A DNA stretch of 7,616 nt, taken from positions 1 to 7,616 of the forward strand of contig CAMFKK010000101.1 in NCBI GenBank assembly GCA_945957225.1, read 5' to 3'. Position numbers and translations under genes: made by a program. This DNA is from an uncultured Sphingobacteriia bacterium (GTDB lineage: Bacteria > Bacteroidota > Bacteroidia > Chitinophagales > Chitinophagaceae). The notes below the pieces were generated by a model. It was not told the origin of the DNA. It worked only from the letters and a program-made list of their open reading frames with translations, and made no database searches. Of the stretch, positions 1 through 6,350 are shown piece by piece; position 1 is the stretch's first letter; every line of letters begins with the position of its first letter.

Positions 1-1595
1 TTTAAATCCTGCCAATGAGCAATCAACCCAAGTTTGAATGCTATTTGACTATTGATTTTAGTTTTTCTAATTGTTACTGATGTATTGCTAAATAAATCAG
101 GAGAATGAGATAACTGATTTAATGAATTATAAGTTTGATTATTATTAAAAATGTCTTTATTGAGGCCAGGAAAAATAGTTAAGTTTTCGTTGTGTTTACT
201 ATAATTTAAATAGCCATATGCTTCAAAAATATATTTTTTGGGTAATAAAGAAATGTAGTTCAGCTCCCCTGAAAATTGACTTAGATTTTCTTTTAATTGA
301 GGATTGATATTTTCATTATTGAAATTTATTAAAGCATTAGTTGGTTGTTGATTCGCTTTAATTTGAAAATTTGTATTTAAGTATTGGTTGGGTTTGTTAT
401 TATTGATATTGAATTGAAAAATAATATTGCTATTGAGTGTTTCTGTCAATTGACTTTTTAGGTAACTTATAGTATCATTTGGCAAATAATATGTGCTAGC
501 GTTTTTATAATCAATTCTTTGCTGATCATTCAAATAGAAAATATTAGTTCTAAACCTTACTTCTTTTTCATTTTTGAATAAGTTGTTGGCATTGATTGCT
601 AGCGAGTTATTGAATAGGTATTGCTGTTTTTTTAGTGCAGGGGCGCCATCAGTTCCACTGTTTAGTAAATGGGTTATTTCATTCCGTTCTAAGAGATTGT
701 TATTTTCTTGTTGATTGTGTGAGATCATCTCATCAGAATAATCAATACCCGTATTGTTTTCTTTTATGGAGTTGATGCTTTTGTATTTATTTTTGAAAAC
801 CAGAATATCGATAGCGTTTTCGTGATTTATTCTGTCAGAATATCCTAAACCTGTTTCAACACGCCCACTTGCTTTCAATTTTGCTTTATCCTTTAAATTT
901 AAATTGATTGCTACTTTATTACTTGGTCCTGTATTATTTAAAACCTTTATGGGTTGGTGATTTTCTAGTACTTGAACTTTGTCTACCATATCCGCTCCAA
1001 TAGAATTTGTAGCAATATTGTATCTGTCGTCTAGTAGATTATCTCCATCAATATAAAAATCTGAAATTGCTTTTCCATTGTAATAGATTTTCCCCTTTTC
1101 ATTCACATCTATGCCGGGAAGCTTTTTTAAGACATCCAAAATACTTCTGTCTTGTTTTGATTTAAATGCTTCTACAGAATAGTTCAGCGTATCATTTTTT
1201 TTCTTTACAAGTATTTTGCTTTTTACTTTGATTTCAGGAAGTGAACTGGTGCTATCTCTTAATACAATTTCAAAATATTGATTATTCTGTATAATTGAAT
1301 AAAATTGATGTGCAAATCCCAGTGATTTAATATGAAGTACTAGAGAATCCTTAAAACTAAGGTTTGTGTGAGTTATTGTAAAATATCCCCCTTTGTCTGA
1401 TTGAGAATAGGAGAGTATTTTATTGCTATTTTCTTTAGTGATATAGACATTTGCGGAGGCAATAGGTTGATTCTCTTTTTGAATTTTCCCGCGTATACTT
1501 ATCTGAGAACTAGCATTAATTGCAAATAGACAAACTAAGATTGTAGTAAATCCACAAATTATTTTAATACTAATATTGGAAATGATGTTGGTCAA
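1..1595 (-). CDS. TonB-dependent-receptor-like outer-membrane protein, 3' end outside window
   Basis: The frame is open from 1595 to the window edge (531 complete codons, no stop), so this is the N-terminal part of a larger protein. No in-frame ATG occurs before codon 203, and an in-frame TAA lies just upstream, so TTG at 1595 is the most sensible start. From it one reads a signal peptide (hydrophobic core about residues 12-28, ending A-S-S-Q). Next comes a carboxypeptidase-regulatory-like beta domain (about 32-115), then a TonB plug-like domain (about 140-235) with LPGI at 159-162 and YIDG at 181-184. The rest is polar and Asn-rich with alternating aromatic residues, as in an outer-membrane beta-barrel. 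It follows the GLPGLI gene by 49 nt, a pairing common in Bacteroidota, and is probably co-transcribed with it. The ligand is unknown. It could be a non-transporting outer-membrane beta-barrel of the same architecture. Family confidence is high and start confidence moderate. Confidence 0.82.
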   Translation of the reverse strand, partial: MTNIISNISIKIICGFTTILVCLFAINASSQISIRGKIQKENQPIASANVYITKENSNKILSYSQSDKGGYFTITHTNLSFKDSLVLHIKSLGFAHQFYSIIQNNQYFEIVLRDSTSSLPEIKVKSKILVKKKNDTLNYSVEAFKSKQDRSILDVLKKLPGIDVNEKGKIYYNGKAISDFYIDGDNLLDDRYNIATNSIGADMVDKVQVLENHQPIKVLNNTGPSNKVAINLNLKDKAKLKASGRVETGLGYSDRINHENAIDILVFKNKYKSINSIKENNTGIDYSDEMISHNQQENNNLLERNEITHLLNSGTDGAPALKKQQYLFNNSLAINANNLFKNEKEVRFRTNIFYLNDQQRIDYKNASTYYLPNDTISYLKSQLTETLNSNIIFQFNINNNKPNQYLNTNFQIKANQQPTNALINFNNENINPQLKENLSQFSGELNYISLLPKKYIFEAYGYLNYSKHNENLTIFPGLNKDIFNNNQTYNSLNQLSHSPDLFSNTSVTIRKTKINSQIAFKLGLIAHWQDL

Positions 1596-1644
1596 TAGGT
1601 TGACTACTTAGATAAAATGATATTTTCAATTCAGTTTCTAAATT

Positions 1645-2466
1645 TTAATTTTCAGTCAACTCAATGGGATTATTAGATTTGCGTACTGGTCTAGCCGTAG
1701 CTCCATTAAGAGGTTGCAATTGGACTCCCATTGTATTATTTAAATAAGCAATTGGATCATTTGCTATTGCATCTTTTATTTTTTGAAAATCTTTTTTCGT
1801 TATTTGGATTGCGTTTTTTGGAACTTCAATGATGAATGGATTGTTTTTTAAGTTTTCTGTTCCAGAAAAGCGAAAATTTACATGATTTTTAGCATCGGTT
1901 GCCTCTATGATTAGGCCAGGTAGCCCTCCCAGTTTCCAAGGTCCATAACTTGATGGTATACTTGATGTAAACCAAGCATAATAACTTCGTCCCCTAAATT
2001 GGCCTGTTGCTTTTTGGCATTCTAATCCCTCAATTATTTTTACACTATCTAATATTGTCCATTTAATGGTTACATTATCTTCCATTATATAGGCTTTCAA
2101 CTCATTTTCATTGATTATGAATTTTTTCTCGTTTTCAAATCGGTACATAACCGATTGAATGGTTCTTTTCGGTATTTGATTCGTTGAATAACCACTAAGG
2201 GCCGCTTCTGGATTACTTCTGTTCTTTTGATCTTGTTTTATTTTGTCGTAACTAAGAAAACAAGAGGCATTTTTATTAAAATAGAGTACCATATTTTCTT
2301 CATAAAGTCTGTGAGGATTTAAAGTATCTCCCATATAGGAGAAACTATAATAGACAGCCGATTCTGCTTTTTCTGGAGATTGAGCATCTAAACTGCAGGT
2401 TAAAAGAAGTAGGGAACAGGATAAAGTAGTTAATCTTGATACCATGGTTTCAAAATATGGGTACAT
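1645..2466 (-). CDS. GLPGLI family secreted protein
   Basis: This 273-residue protein carries the family's diagnostic signature: GLPGLI at residues 181-186, within a conserved stretch reading roughly GLEC (147-150), FRGR, YAWFTSSIP and YGPWKLGGLPGLI. C150 sits at the usual family cysteine position; C69 is the only other cysteine outside the signal peptide and could pair with it (inference). The first ATG (2466) gives an acidic seven-residue extension. The second ATG, codon 8 at 2445, gives a more typical signal peptide: a short basic start, a Leu/Cys-rich core, and probable cleavage near LDA-Q at residues 27-29. Translation may therefore begin at 2445. The protein is expected in the periplasm or at the outer membrane. 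The family has no established biochemical function. Members often sit beside TonB-receptor-like proteins, as here, where the downstream gene begins 49 nt after this stop codon, so a role with that receptor is inferred. Confidence 0.93.
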   Translation of the reverse strand: MYPYFETMVSRLTTLSCSLLLLTCSLDAQSPEKAESAVYYSFSYMGDTLNPHRLYEENMVLYFNKNASCFLSYDKIKQDQKNRSNPEAALSGYSTNQIPKRTIQSVMYRFENEKKFIINENELKAYIMEDNVTIKWTILDSVKIIEGLECQKATGQFRGRSYYAWFTSSIPSSYGPWKLGGLPGLIIEATDAKNHVNFRFSGTENLKNNPFIIEVPKNAIQITKKDFQKIKDAIANDPIAYLNNTMGVQLQPLNGATARPVRKSNNPIELTEN

Positions 2467-2849
2467 AGTAATCTTTTAGAATGCCTAAGAAATAATTAGG
2501 AGATATTAAAAGTAGAGGGGACTAGCAATTTATTGCATCTATTATTATTTCGCTGTTAATCATATATTAAAAATATTTCAATTTATAATCCTGCAACATT
2601 AAAGCTTTGATTCATGTTTCTCTAACCAATAATACACCCATTCTAATTGGATAGATTTATGGCTTGTATTTAAGACAAAAGGCTCCTTAATAACCATTTT
2701 CAAGCAAAATTATTCGTATGATGATTTATTTGCTTATTAACTGCCTTGAAAATCTTTGTTTTACTTTTTAACTATAAATATTAAACAAAAAAGCTAGAGT
2801 TTTCAAAATCTTTGTTTAGTTTTACTTCGTACTTAGTTAAACAAATTAT
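2467..2849. promoter_or_regulatory. Divergent AT-rich intergenic region
   Basis: This 383-nt stretch separates the leftward GLPGLI gene from the rightward sigma-factor operon and should contain both promoters. No coding potential is visible. I searched for the Bacteroidota promoter pattern (TTG near -33 and TAnnTTTG near -7) and found only near matches. These are TAGTTTTA at 2817-2824 on the plus strand and TACTTTTA on the minus strand at about 2505-2512, neither with a well-spaced TTG, so I do not assign exact promoters. The part from 2749 to 2845 carries a duplicated dyad described separately. The part from about 2501 to 2748 shows nothing I can interpret. Confidence 0.6.
2749..2845. repeat. 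Duplicated dyad ahead of the sigma factor, candidate operator
   Basis: The 13-mer AAAATCTTTGTTT occurs at 2749-2761 and again at 2805-2817. The 9-mer TTAAACAAA occurs at 2781-2789 and at 2837-2845. Both pairs are offset by exactly 56 bp, so an imperfect unit of about 41 bp is present twice. Within each unit the ends are inverted copies of each other: TTTGTTT (2755-2761) with AAACAAA (2783-2789), and TTTGTTTA (2811-2818) with TAAACAAA (2838-2845). The middles differ. The last half-site ends four bases before the ATG of the sigma factor. Conserved ends with diverged middles fit four protein-binding half-sites better than an RNA hairpin. A light- or redox-responsive regulator encoded elsewhere (for example MerR/LitR/CarH type, which controls carotenoid genes in other bacteria) is one possibility, but the binding protein cannot be identified from this window. 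Confidence 0.6.
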
Positions 2850-3350
2850 ATGGCAAGCGCAGATTTTGATCAAATGTTGTTGAAGAATACGGAATTTCTC
2901 CGTCCTTTTGCCTTTACCCTAACCAGGGACAATGAAGCGGCTAAGGATTTGGTTCAGGAAACTTTGTTTAGGGCCCTAGCCAATAAAGAGAAATACCATA
3001 TTGGTACCAATATCAAAGCGTGGATGTATACCATCATGCGCAATATCTTTATCAATAACTATCGACGTAAGTCTAAGCAACAAACCATTTTTGATAATAG
3101 CACCAATGATTTCTTATTAGATACCAACCAAGGTGCGGTATCAAATGAAGCCATTGCTAAGATCAATATGAAAGAAGTACAGGAAGCCATTCACCAATTA
3201 CCGGAGATCTTCCGTAACCCCTTCTTATTGTATTTTGACGGTTATAAATACCACGAGATTGCCGATATGTTGCATGAGCCACTCGGTACCATCAAGAGCC
3301 GGATTCACTTTGCTAGAAAACTCTTGAAATCTCAAATAGAACGTCACTAA
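2850..3350 (+). CDS. ECF-type RNA polymerase sigma factor (sigma-70 family)
   Basis: At 166 residues this has the usual size of an ECF sigma factor with only regions 2 and 4. Region 2 spans about residues 10-75, with the region 2.2 core DLVQETLFRAL at 33-43 and the promoter-melting/-10-recognition segment AWMYTIMRNIFINNYRR at 57-73. Region 4 spans about 108-160, with LPE at 117-119 and a helix-turn-helix from YHEIADMLHEPLGTIKSR to RKLL that would contact the -35 element. The linker (about 76-105) is short and polar. It is the first gene of the carotenoid operon, 35 nt before crtI. No anti-sigma gene follows, which is unusual for ECF factors, so activity may be set by expression level through the upstream dyads. 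It probably directs transcription of the pigment genes and perhaps of stress genes elsewhere (inference). The ATG start at 2850 has no Shine-Dalgarno sequence. Confidence 0.93.
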   Translation: MASADFDQMLLKNTEFLRPFAFTLTRDNEAAKDLVQETLFRALANKEKYHIGTNIKAWMYTIMRNIFINNYRRKSKQQTIFDNSTNDFLLDTNQGAVSNEAIAKINMKEVQEAIHQLPEIFRNPFLLYFDGYKYHEIADMLHEPLGTIKSRIHFARKLLKSQIERH

Positions 3351-3385
3351 TTAGACGTAACTTAACAGTAACTAGTCTCAACTTC

Positions 3386-4885
3386 TTGGAAAAAAAAATC
3401 ATAGTCATCGGTGCTGGCTTTGCGGGTTTGTCCGCGGCATCATTCTTGGCCAAAGCTGGTCATGACGTTACCGTATTGGAAAAACACAACCAACCCGGTG
3501 GTAGGGCAAGACAATTCAAAGTTGAAGGTTTCACTTTTGATATGGGGCCAAGTTGGTACTGGATGCCCGATGTGTTTGAACGCTATTTCAAACAGTTTGG
3601 TAAAAATGTATCTGACTATTACAAGCTAGAAAGACTAGACCCTTCTTATAGGATTTATTGGAACGATGGTCCGGTAGATATTCCTGCAGACTTTGAATCT
3701 TTTAAGCAATTATTTGAAAGCATTGAACCTGGTAGCGGTGAAAAATTAGAAAGCTTTTTATACGAAGCCGCTTACAAATACCAAGTGGGTGTGAACAAAT
3801 TGGTCTTTAAGCCGGGGCAATCACTCACCGAATTTTTGGACAAAGATTTGATCAGTGGTCTGTTTAGGTTAGACGTTTTCAATTCTATCAAAACCCATGT
3901 GGCCAAGCATTTCAGCAATCCCAAGTTAAAAGAGCTGATGGAATTTCCAGTGCTGTTTTTGGGTGCACTACCTGAAGATACGCCTGCCTTGTATAGTTTG
4001 ATGAACTATGCAGATATTAAGGGTGGAACATGGTATCCTGAGAAAGGCATGTATCAAATTGTAGACGCCATGTTTGAACTGGCGGTGGAACTGGGTGTGA
4101 AATTTCATTTTGAAGAAGAAGTAAGTCATCTGTCTATTCACAACAATAGTATTCACCACGTGCAAACCAATGCTACCGTTCAGGGCGTGATCATGCACAA
4201 ACATTATACAGCCGATGTAGTGGTGGGTGGAGCAGACTATCACCATATTGAAACAGCATTGCTTCCCAAACAATATCGTTCTTATACCGATGCTTATTGG
4301 GATTCAAGGGTCATGGCACCAAGTTGTTTGTTATACTATGTTGGATTAAACAAAAAGCTGGAAGGCATTCAACACCATTCCCTGTTTTTTGATACCGATT
4401 TTATGGTGCATGGCAGAGAAATTTATACCAGCAAGGAATGGCCAACTGATCCGCTATTTTATGTAAGCGCCGTATCGGTCACCGACCCGGGCTCCGCACC
4501 AGCAGGGGGTGAAAACTTATTCTTGTTGATTCCTGTGGCTGCAGGATTGAAAGGTGATGATGAGGCATTGAGAGACAAATATTTTGACATGATCATTGAG
4601 CGGATGGAAAAACATTTGGGGCAATCTATTAAGGATAGCATTGTTTACAAACGTTCGTATGCTCATAGTGATTTTGTCCAAGACTATCATTCTTTTAAAG
4701 GCAATGCCTATGGATTGGCCAATACTTTAATGCAAACGGCCATTCTAAAACCATCTTGTAAAAGCAAGAAAGTCAAGAACTTATTTTATACTGGTCAGTT
4801 AACCGTACCTGGTCCAGGTGTGCCTCCTAGCTTGATCAGTGGAGAAGTGGTAGCGGCAGAAGTGTTGAAGTCTTTTGCTAGATAA
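3386..4885 (+). CDS. crtI: Phytoene desaturase, CrtI type
   Basis: This FAD-dependent desaturase introduces double bonds into phytoene, probably four steps to lycopene. It has 499 residues, normal for CrtI. The N-terminus carries the Rossmann dinucleotide-binding motif GAGFAG (9-14), the ribose-binding acidic residue E32 and PGGRAR (37-42). FDMGPSWYWMPDVF (51-64) follows, and GGTWYPEKGM lies at 213-222. The C-terminus has the bacterial phytoene-dehydrogenase signature, with YTGQLTVPGPGVPPSLISG at 468-486, which completes the FAD site. The start is TTG at 3386: no ATG lies nearby in frame, and TTG puts Met four residues before the first beta strand. A run of nine A (3390-3398) follows at once. 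It sits 35 nt after the sigma factor and 66 nt before crtB. The number of desaturation steps cannot be read from sequence. A C30 diapophytoene substrate is less likely. Confidence 0.94.
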   Translation: MEKKIIVIGAGFAGLSAASFLAKAGHDVTVLEKHNQPGGRARQFKVEGFTFDMGPSWYWMPDVFERYFKQFGKNVSDYYKLERLDPSYRIYWNDGPVDIPADFESFKQLFESIEPGSGEKLESFLYEAAYKYQVGVNKLVFKPGQSLTEFLDKDLISGLFRLDVFNSIKTHVAKHFSNPKLKELMEFPVLFLGALPEDTPALYSLMNYADIKGGTWYPEKGMYQIVDAMFELAVELGVKFHFEEEVSHLSIHNNSIHHVQTNATVQGVIMHKHYTADVVVGGADYHHIETALLPKQYRSYTDAYWDSRVMAPSCLLYYVGLNKKLEGIQHHSLFFDTDFMVHGREIYTSKEWPTDPLFYVSAVSVTDPGSAPAGGENLFLLIPVAAGLKGDDEALRDKYFDMIIERMEKHLGQSIKDSIVYKRSYAHSDFVQDYHSFKGNAYGLANTLMQTAILKPSCKSKKVKNLFYTGQLTVPGPGVPPSLISGEVVAAEVLKSFAR

Positions 4886-4951
4886 ATCCACAACCTTTTG
4901 ACTAATTCATTGTTTAGTATATATTCAACCTTCATTACAAATTGAAAATAC

Positions 4952-5788
4952 ATGATGAACCTGTTTCATGAAGTGAGTCAGGATTGCAGCAGAATAACTA
5001 CCGAGAAATATAGCACCAGCTTTTCCTCGGCCATTAAACTATTGCACAAAGACCTGCGCACACCCATCTTTAATATCTACGGGTTTGTGCGGTTTGCAGA
5101 CGAGATTGTGGATAGTTTTCACAGTCACGACAAGGCTATGTTATTGGCAGAGTTTAAGCAAGCCACTTATGAAGCCATTGACCGTGGTGTGAGTATGAAT
5201 CCCATTCTGCACAGTTTTCAGATTACAGTTAATGAATACAAGATTGACCATGCGTTGATTGAAGCATTTATGTATAGCATGGAATTGGATCTGGGCAAAC
5301 GTCAGTATGATAGGGCGGGTTATGAAGAATATATTTATGGCAGTGCCGAAGTTGTAGGCTTAATGTGTTTGTATATTTTTTGTTCAGGAGATGCTCAGCA
5401 ATATGAACAACTCAAACCCTATGCAAGAAGTTTGGGTGCGGCTTTTCAAAAAGTCAATTTTTTACGTGACCTCCGTGCGGATTTTGAAGGGCTAGATCGT
5501 GTATATTTTCCAGGTTGTGATTTTAGCAATTTTAAAGAAGCAGATAAAGCTGCCATTGAAGCCGATATTCAAAGAGATTTTGAACACGCGTATGAAGGGA
5601 TCTGTAAGCTTCCCATGAAAGCCCGTTTTGGGGTCTATGTAGCTTATAAATATTATCTCTCTCTCTTTTGTAAGATTAAAAAAATTCAACCCCAGAAGAT
5701 CATGCAACAGCGTGTTCGCATACCCGACTACGGCAAATTTTATATTTTGGCCAAAGCGGGTATTAGGAGTCAATTGAACATGTTGTAA
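4952..5788 (+). CDS. crtB: Phytoene synthase
   Basis: CrtB condenses two geranylgeranyl diphosphates head to head into phytoene, the first committed carotenoid step, which feeds CrtI. The 278-residue protein is a squalene/phytoene synthase. Near the N-terminus lies YSTSFSSA (20-27). The first Asp-rich diphosphate-Mg site is YGFVRFADEIVD, with D50 and D54. YGSAEVVGLM occupies 129-138, and the second Asp-rich site is NFLRDLRADFEGLDRVYFP (169-187), with D173 and D177. Both metal sites are intact, so the enzyme should be active. Length is at the short end of the usual range, as is common in Bacteroidota. Tandem ATG codons at 4952 and 4955 leave the first residue uncertain by one. The 66-nt gap from crtI is the largest inside the operon and contains TTGTTTAGT, also seen ahead of the sigma factor. 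C30 diapophytoene or squalene synthesis is an alternative, but the pairing with CrtI favours phytoene. Confidence 0.94.
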   Translation: MMNLFHEVSQDCSRITTEKYSTSFSSAIKLLHKDLRTPIFNIYGFVRFADEIVDSFHSHDKAMLLAEFKQATYEAIDRGVSMNPILHSFQITVNEYKIDHALIEAFMYSMELDLGKRQYDRAGYEEYIYGSAEVVGLMCLYIFCSGDAQQYEQLKPYARSLGAAFQKVNFLRDLRADFEGLDRVYFPGCDFSNFKEADKAAIEADIQRDFEHAYEGICKLPMKARFGVYVAYKYYLSLFCKIKKIQPQKIMQQRVRIPDYGKFYILAKAGIRSQLNML

Positions 5789-5798
5789 AATTCAATTA

Positions 5799-6341
5799 AT
5801 GATGGAACAGGTGGTTTTGGTGAATGAATTGGACCAAGAAATTGGTCTAATGGAAAAAATGGAAGCACACGAAAAAGCCTTGTTACACAGGGCTTTTAGC
5901 GTTTTTGTATTCAATGATGCTGGCGAGTTGCTTTTACAACAAAGAGCATTTGAAAAATACCATAGCGGTGGATTATGGACCAATACTTGTTGTTCTCATC
6001 CCAGAGCCAATGAAGCTGTTTTGGACGCTGCTAATAGAAGGTTGATAGAGGAAATGGGTTTTACTACAGCATTGGAAAAAGTATTTGATTTTATTTACCA
6101 GGCTGAGTTTAGTAATGGGTTAACCGAGCACGAATTTGATCATGTATTTATTGGGCAATATAATGGTGTCATTATTCCTGATCCCAATGAAGTGCATGCT
6201 TATGAATACAGAACCATGGAATCCATTCAGGCTTCTTTAGACGCTAAAGAAGGGTTGTTTACGGCCTGGTTTGAAATTATTTTTCCCAAAATGATGGACT
6301 GGTGGAAAAATCAGAATAGCCGTAACTTGGCAGCCAATTAA
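5799..6341 (+). CDS. idi: Isopentenyl-diphosphate delta-isomerase, type I
   Basis: This enzyme interconverts isopentenyl and dimethylallyl diphosphate, supplying the starter unit for prenyl chains that become GGPP. The 180-residue length is normal for type I Idi, a Nudix-fold metalloenzyme. Aligned by eye with the E. coli enzyme, metal ligands H24 and H30 are present. The catalytic cysteine is C65 in LWTNTCCSHPR (59-69), with ligand H67. The Nudix-like helix RRLIEEMG lies at 80-87. E110 and E112 in TEHEFDHVF match the catalytic and metal-binding glutamates. C64 makes a Cys-Cys pair next to the active residue. All key residues are intact. Tandem ATGs at 5799 and 5802 leave the start uncertain by one codon. 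It begins 10 nt after crtB and ends 9 nt before the next desaturase gene, so co-expression with pigment genes is very likely. No flavin-type (type II) features are present. Confidence 0.95.
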   Translation: MMEQVVLVNELDQEIGLMEKMEAHEKALLHRAFSVFVFNDAGELLLQQRAFEKYHSGGLWTNTCCSHPRANEAVLDAANRRLIEEMGFTTALEKVFDFIYQAEFSNGLTEHEFDHVFIGQYNGVIIPDPNEVHAYEYRTMESIQASLDAKEGLFTAWFEIIFPKMMDWWKNQNSRNLAAN

Positions 6342-6350
6342 AGCAACAAT

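Noticed and set aside
2376..2466. Lipoprotein signal (LLLLTC) in the GLPGLI protein
   Set aside because: Thr directly before the Cys is atypical for a lipobox, and the following LDA-Q looks like an ordinary signal-peptidase I site. A soluble secreted form is preferred.
2484..2500. Short inverted repeat CCTAA-N7-TTAGG just upstream of the GLPGLI start
   Set aside because: The arms are only five bases, AT-rich and without a T tract, so it may easily be chance. I do not call it a terminator or an operator.
2850..3350. Sigma gene read as a complete sigma/anti-sigma pair
   Set aside because: The 35 nt after the stop codon hold no reading frame, and the following gene is unmistakably crtI, so no partner is encoded here.
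3351..3385. Repeated GTAACT (3357-3362 and 3368-3373) and the ACTAGT palindrome between the sigma gene and crtI
   Set aside because: The elements are too short and form no stable hairpin; no recognised regulatory motif fits.
3968..4273. Minus-strand open frame of 101 codons inside crtI
   Set aside because: It lies wholly opposite a well-conserved crtI frame and has no recognisable domain, so it is a shadow. The same applies to the antisense frames at 4459-4641, 5492-5773, 5792-5983, 6807-6992 and 6999-7214, and to the overlapping plus-strand frame at 3411-3629.
4886..4951. Possible internal promoter (TTG at 4898-4900 with a TATATATT stretch about 17 nt downstream)
   Set aside because: The -7 match to TAnnTTTG is poor and such AT-rich patterns are frequent here. 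It is not strong enough to list as a feature.
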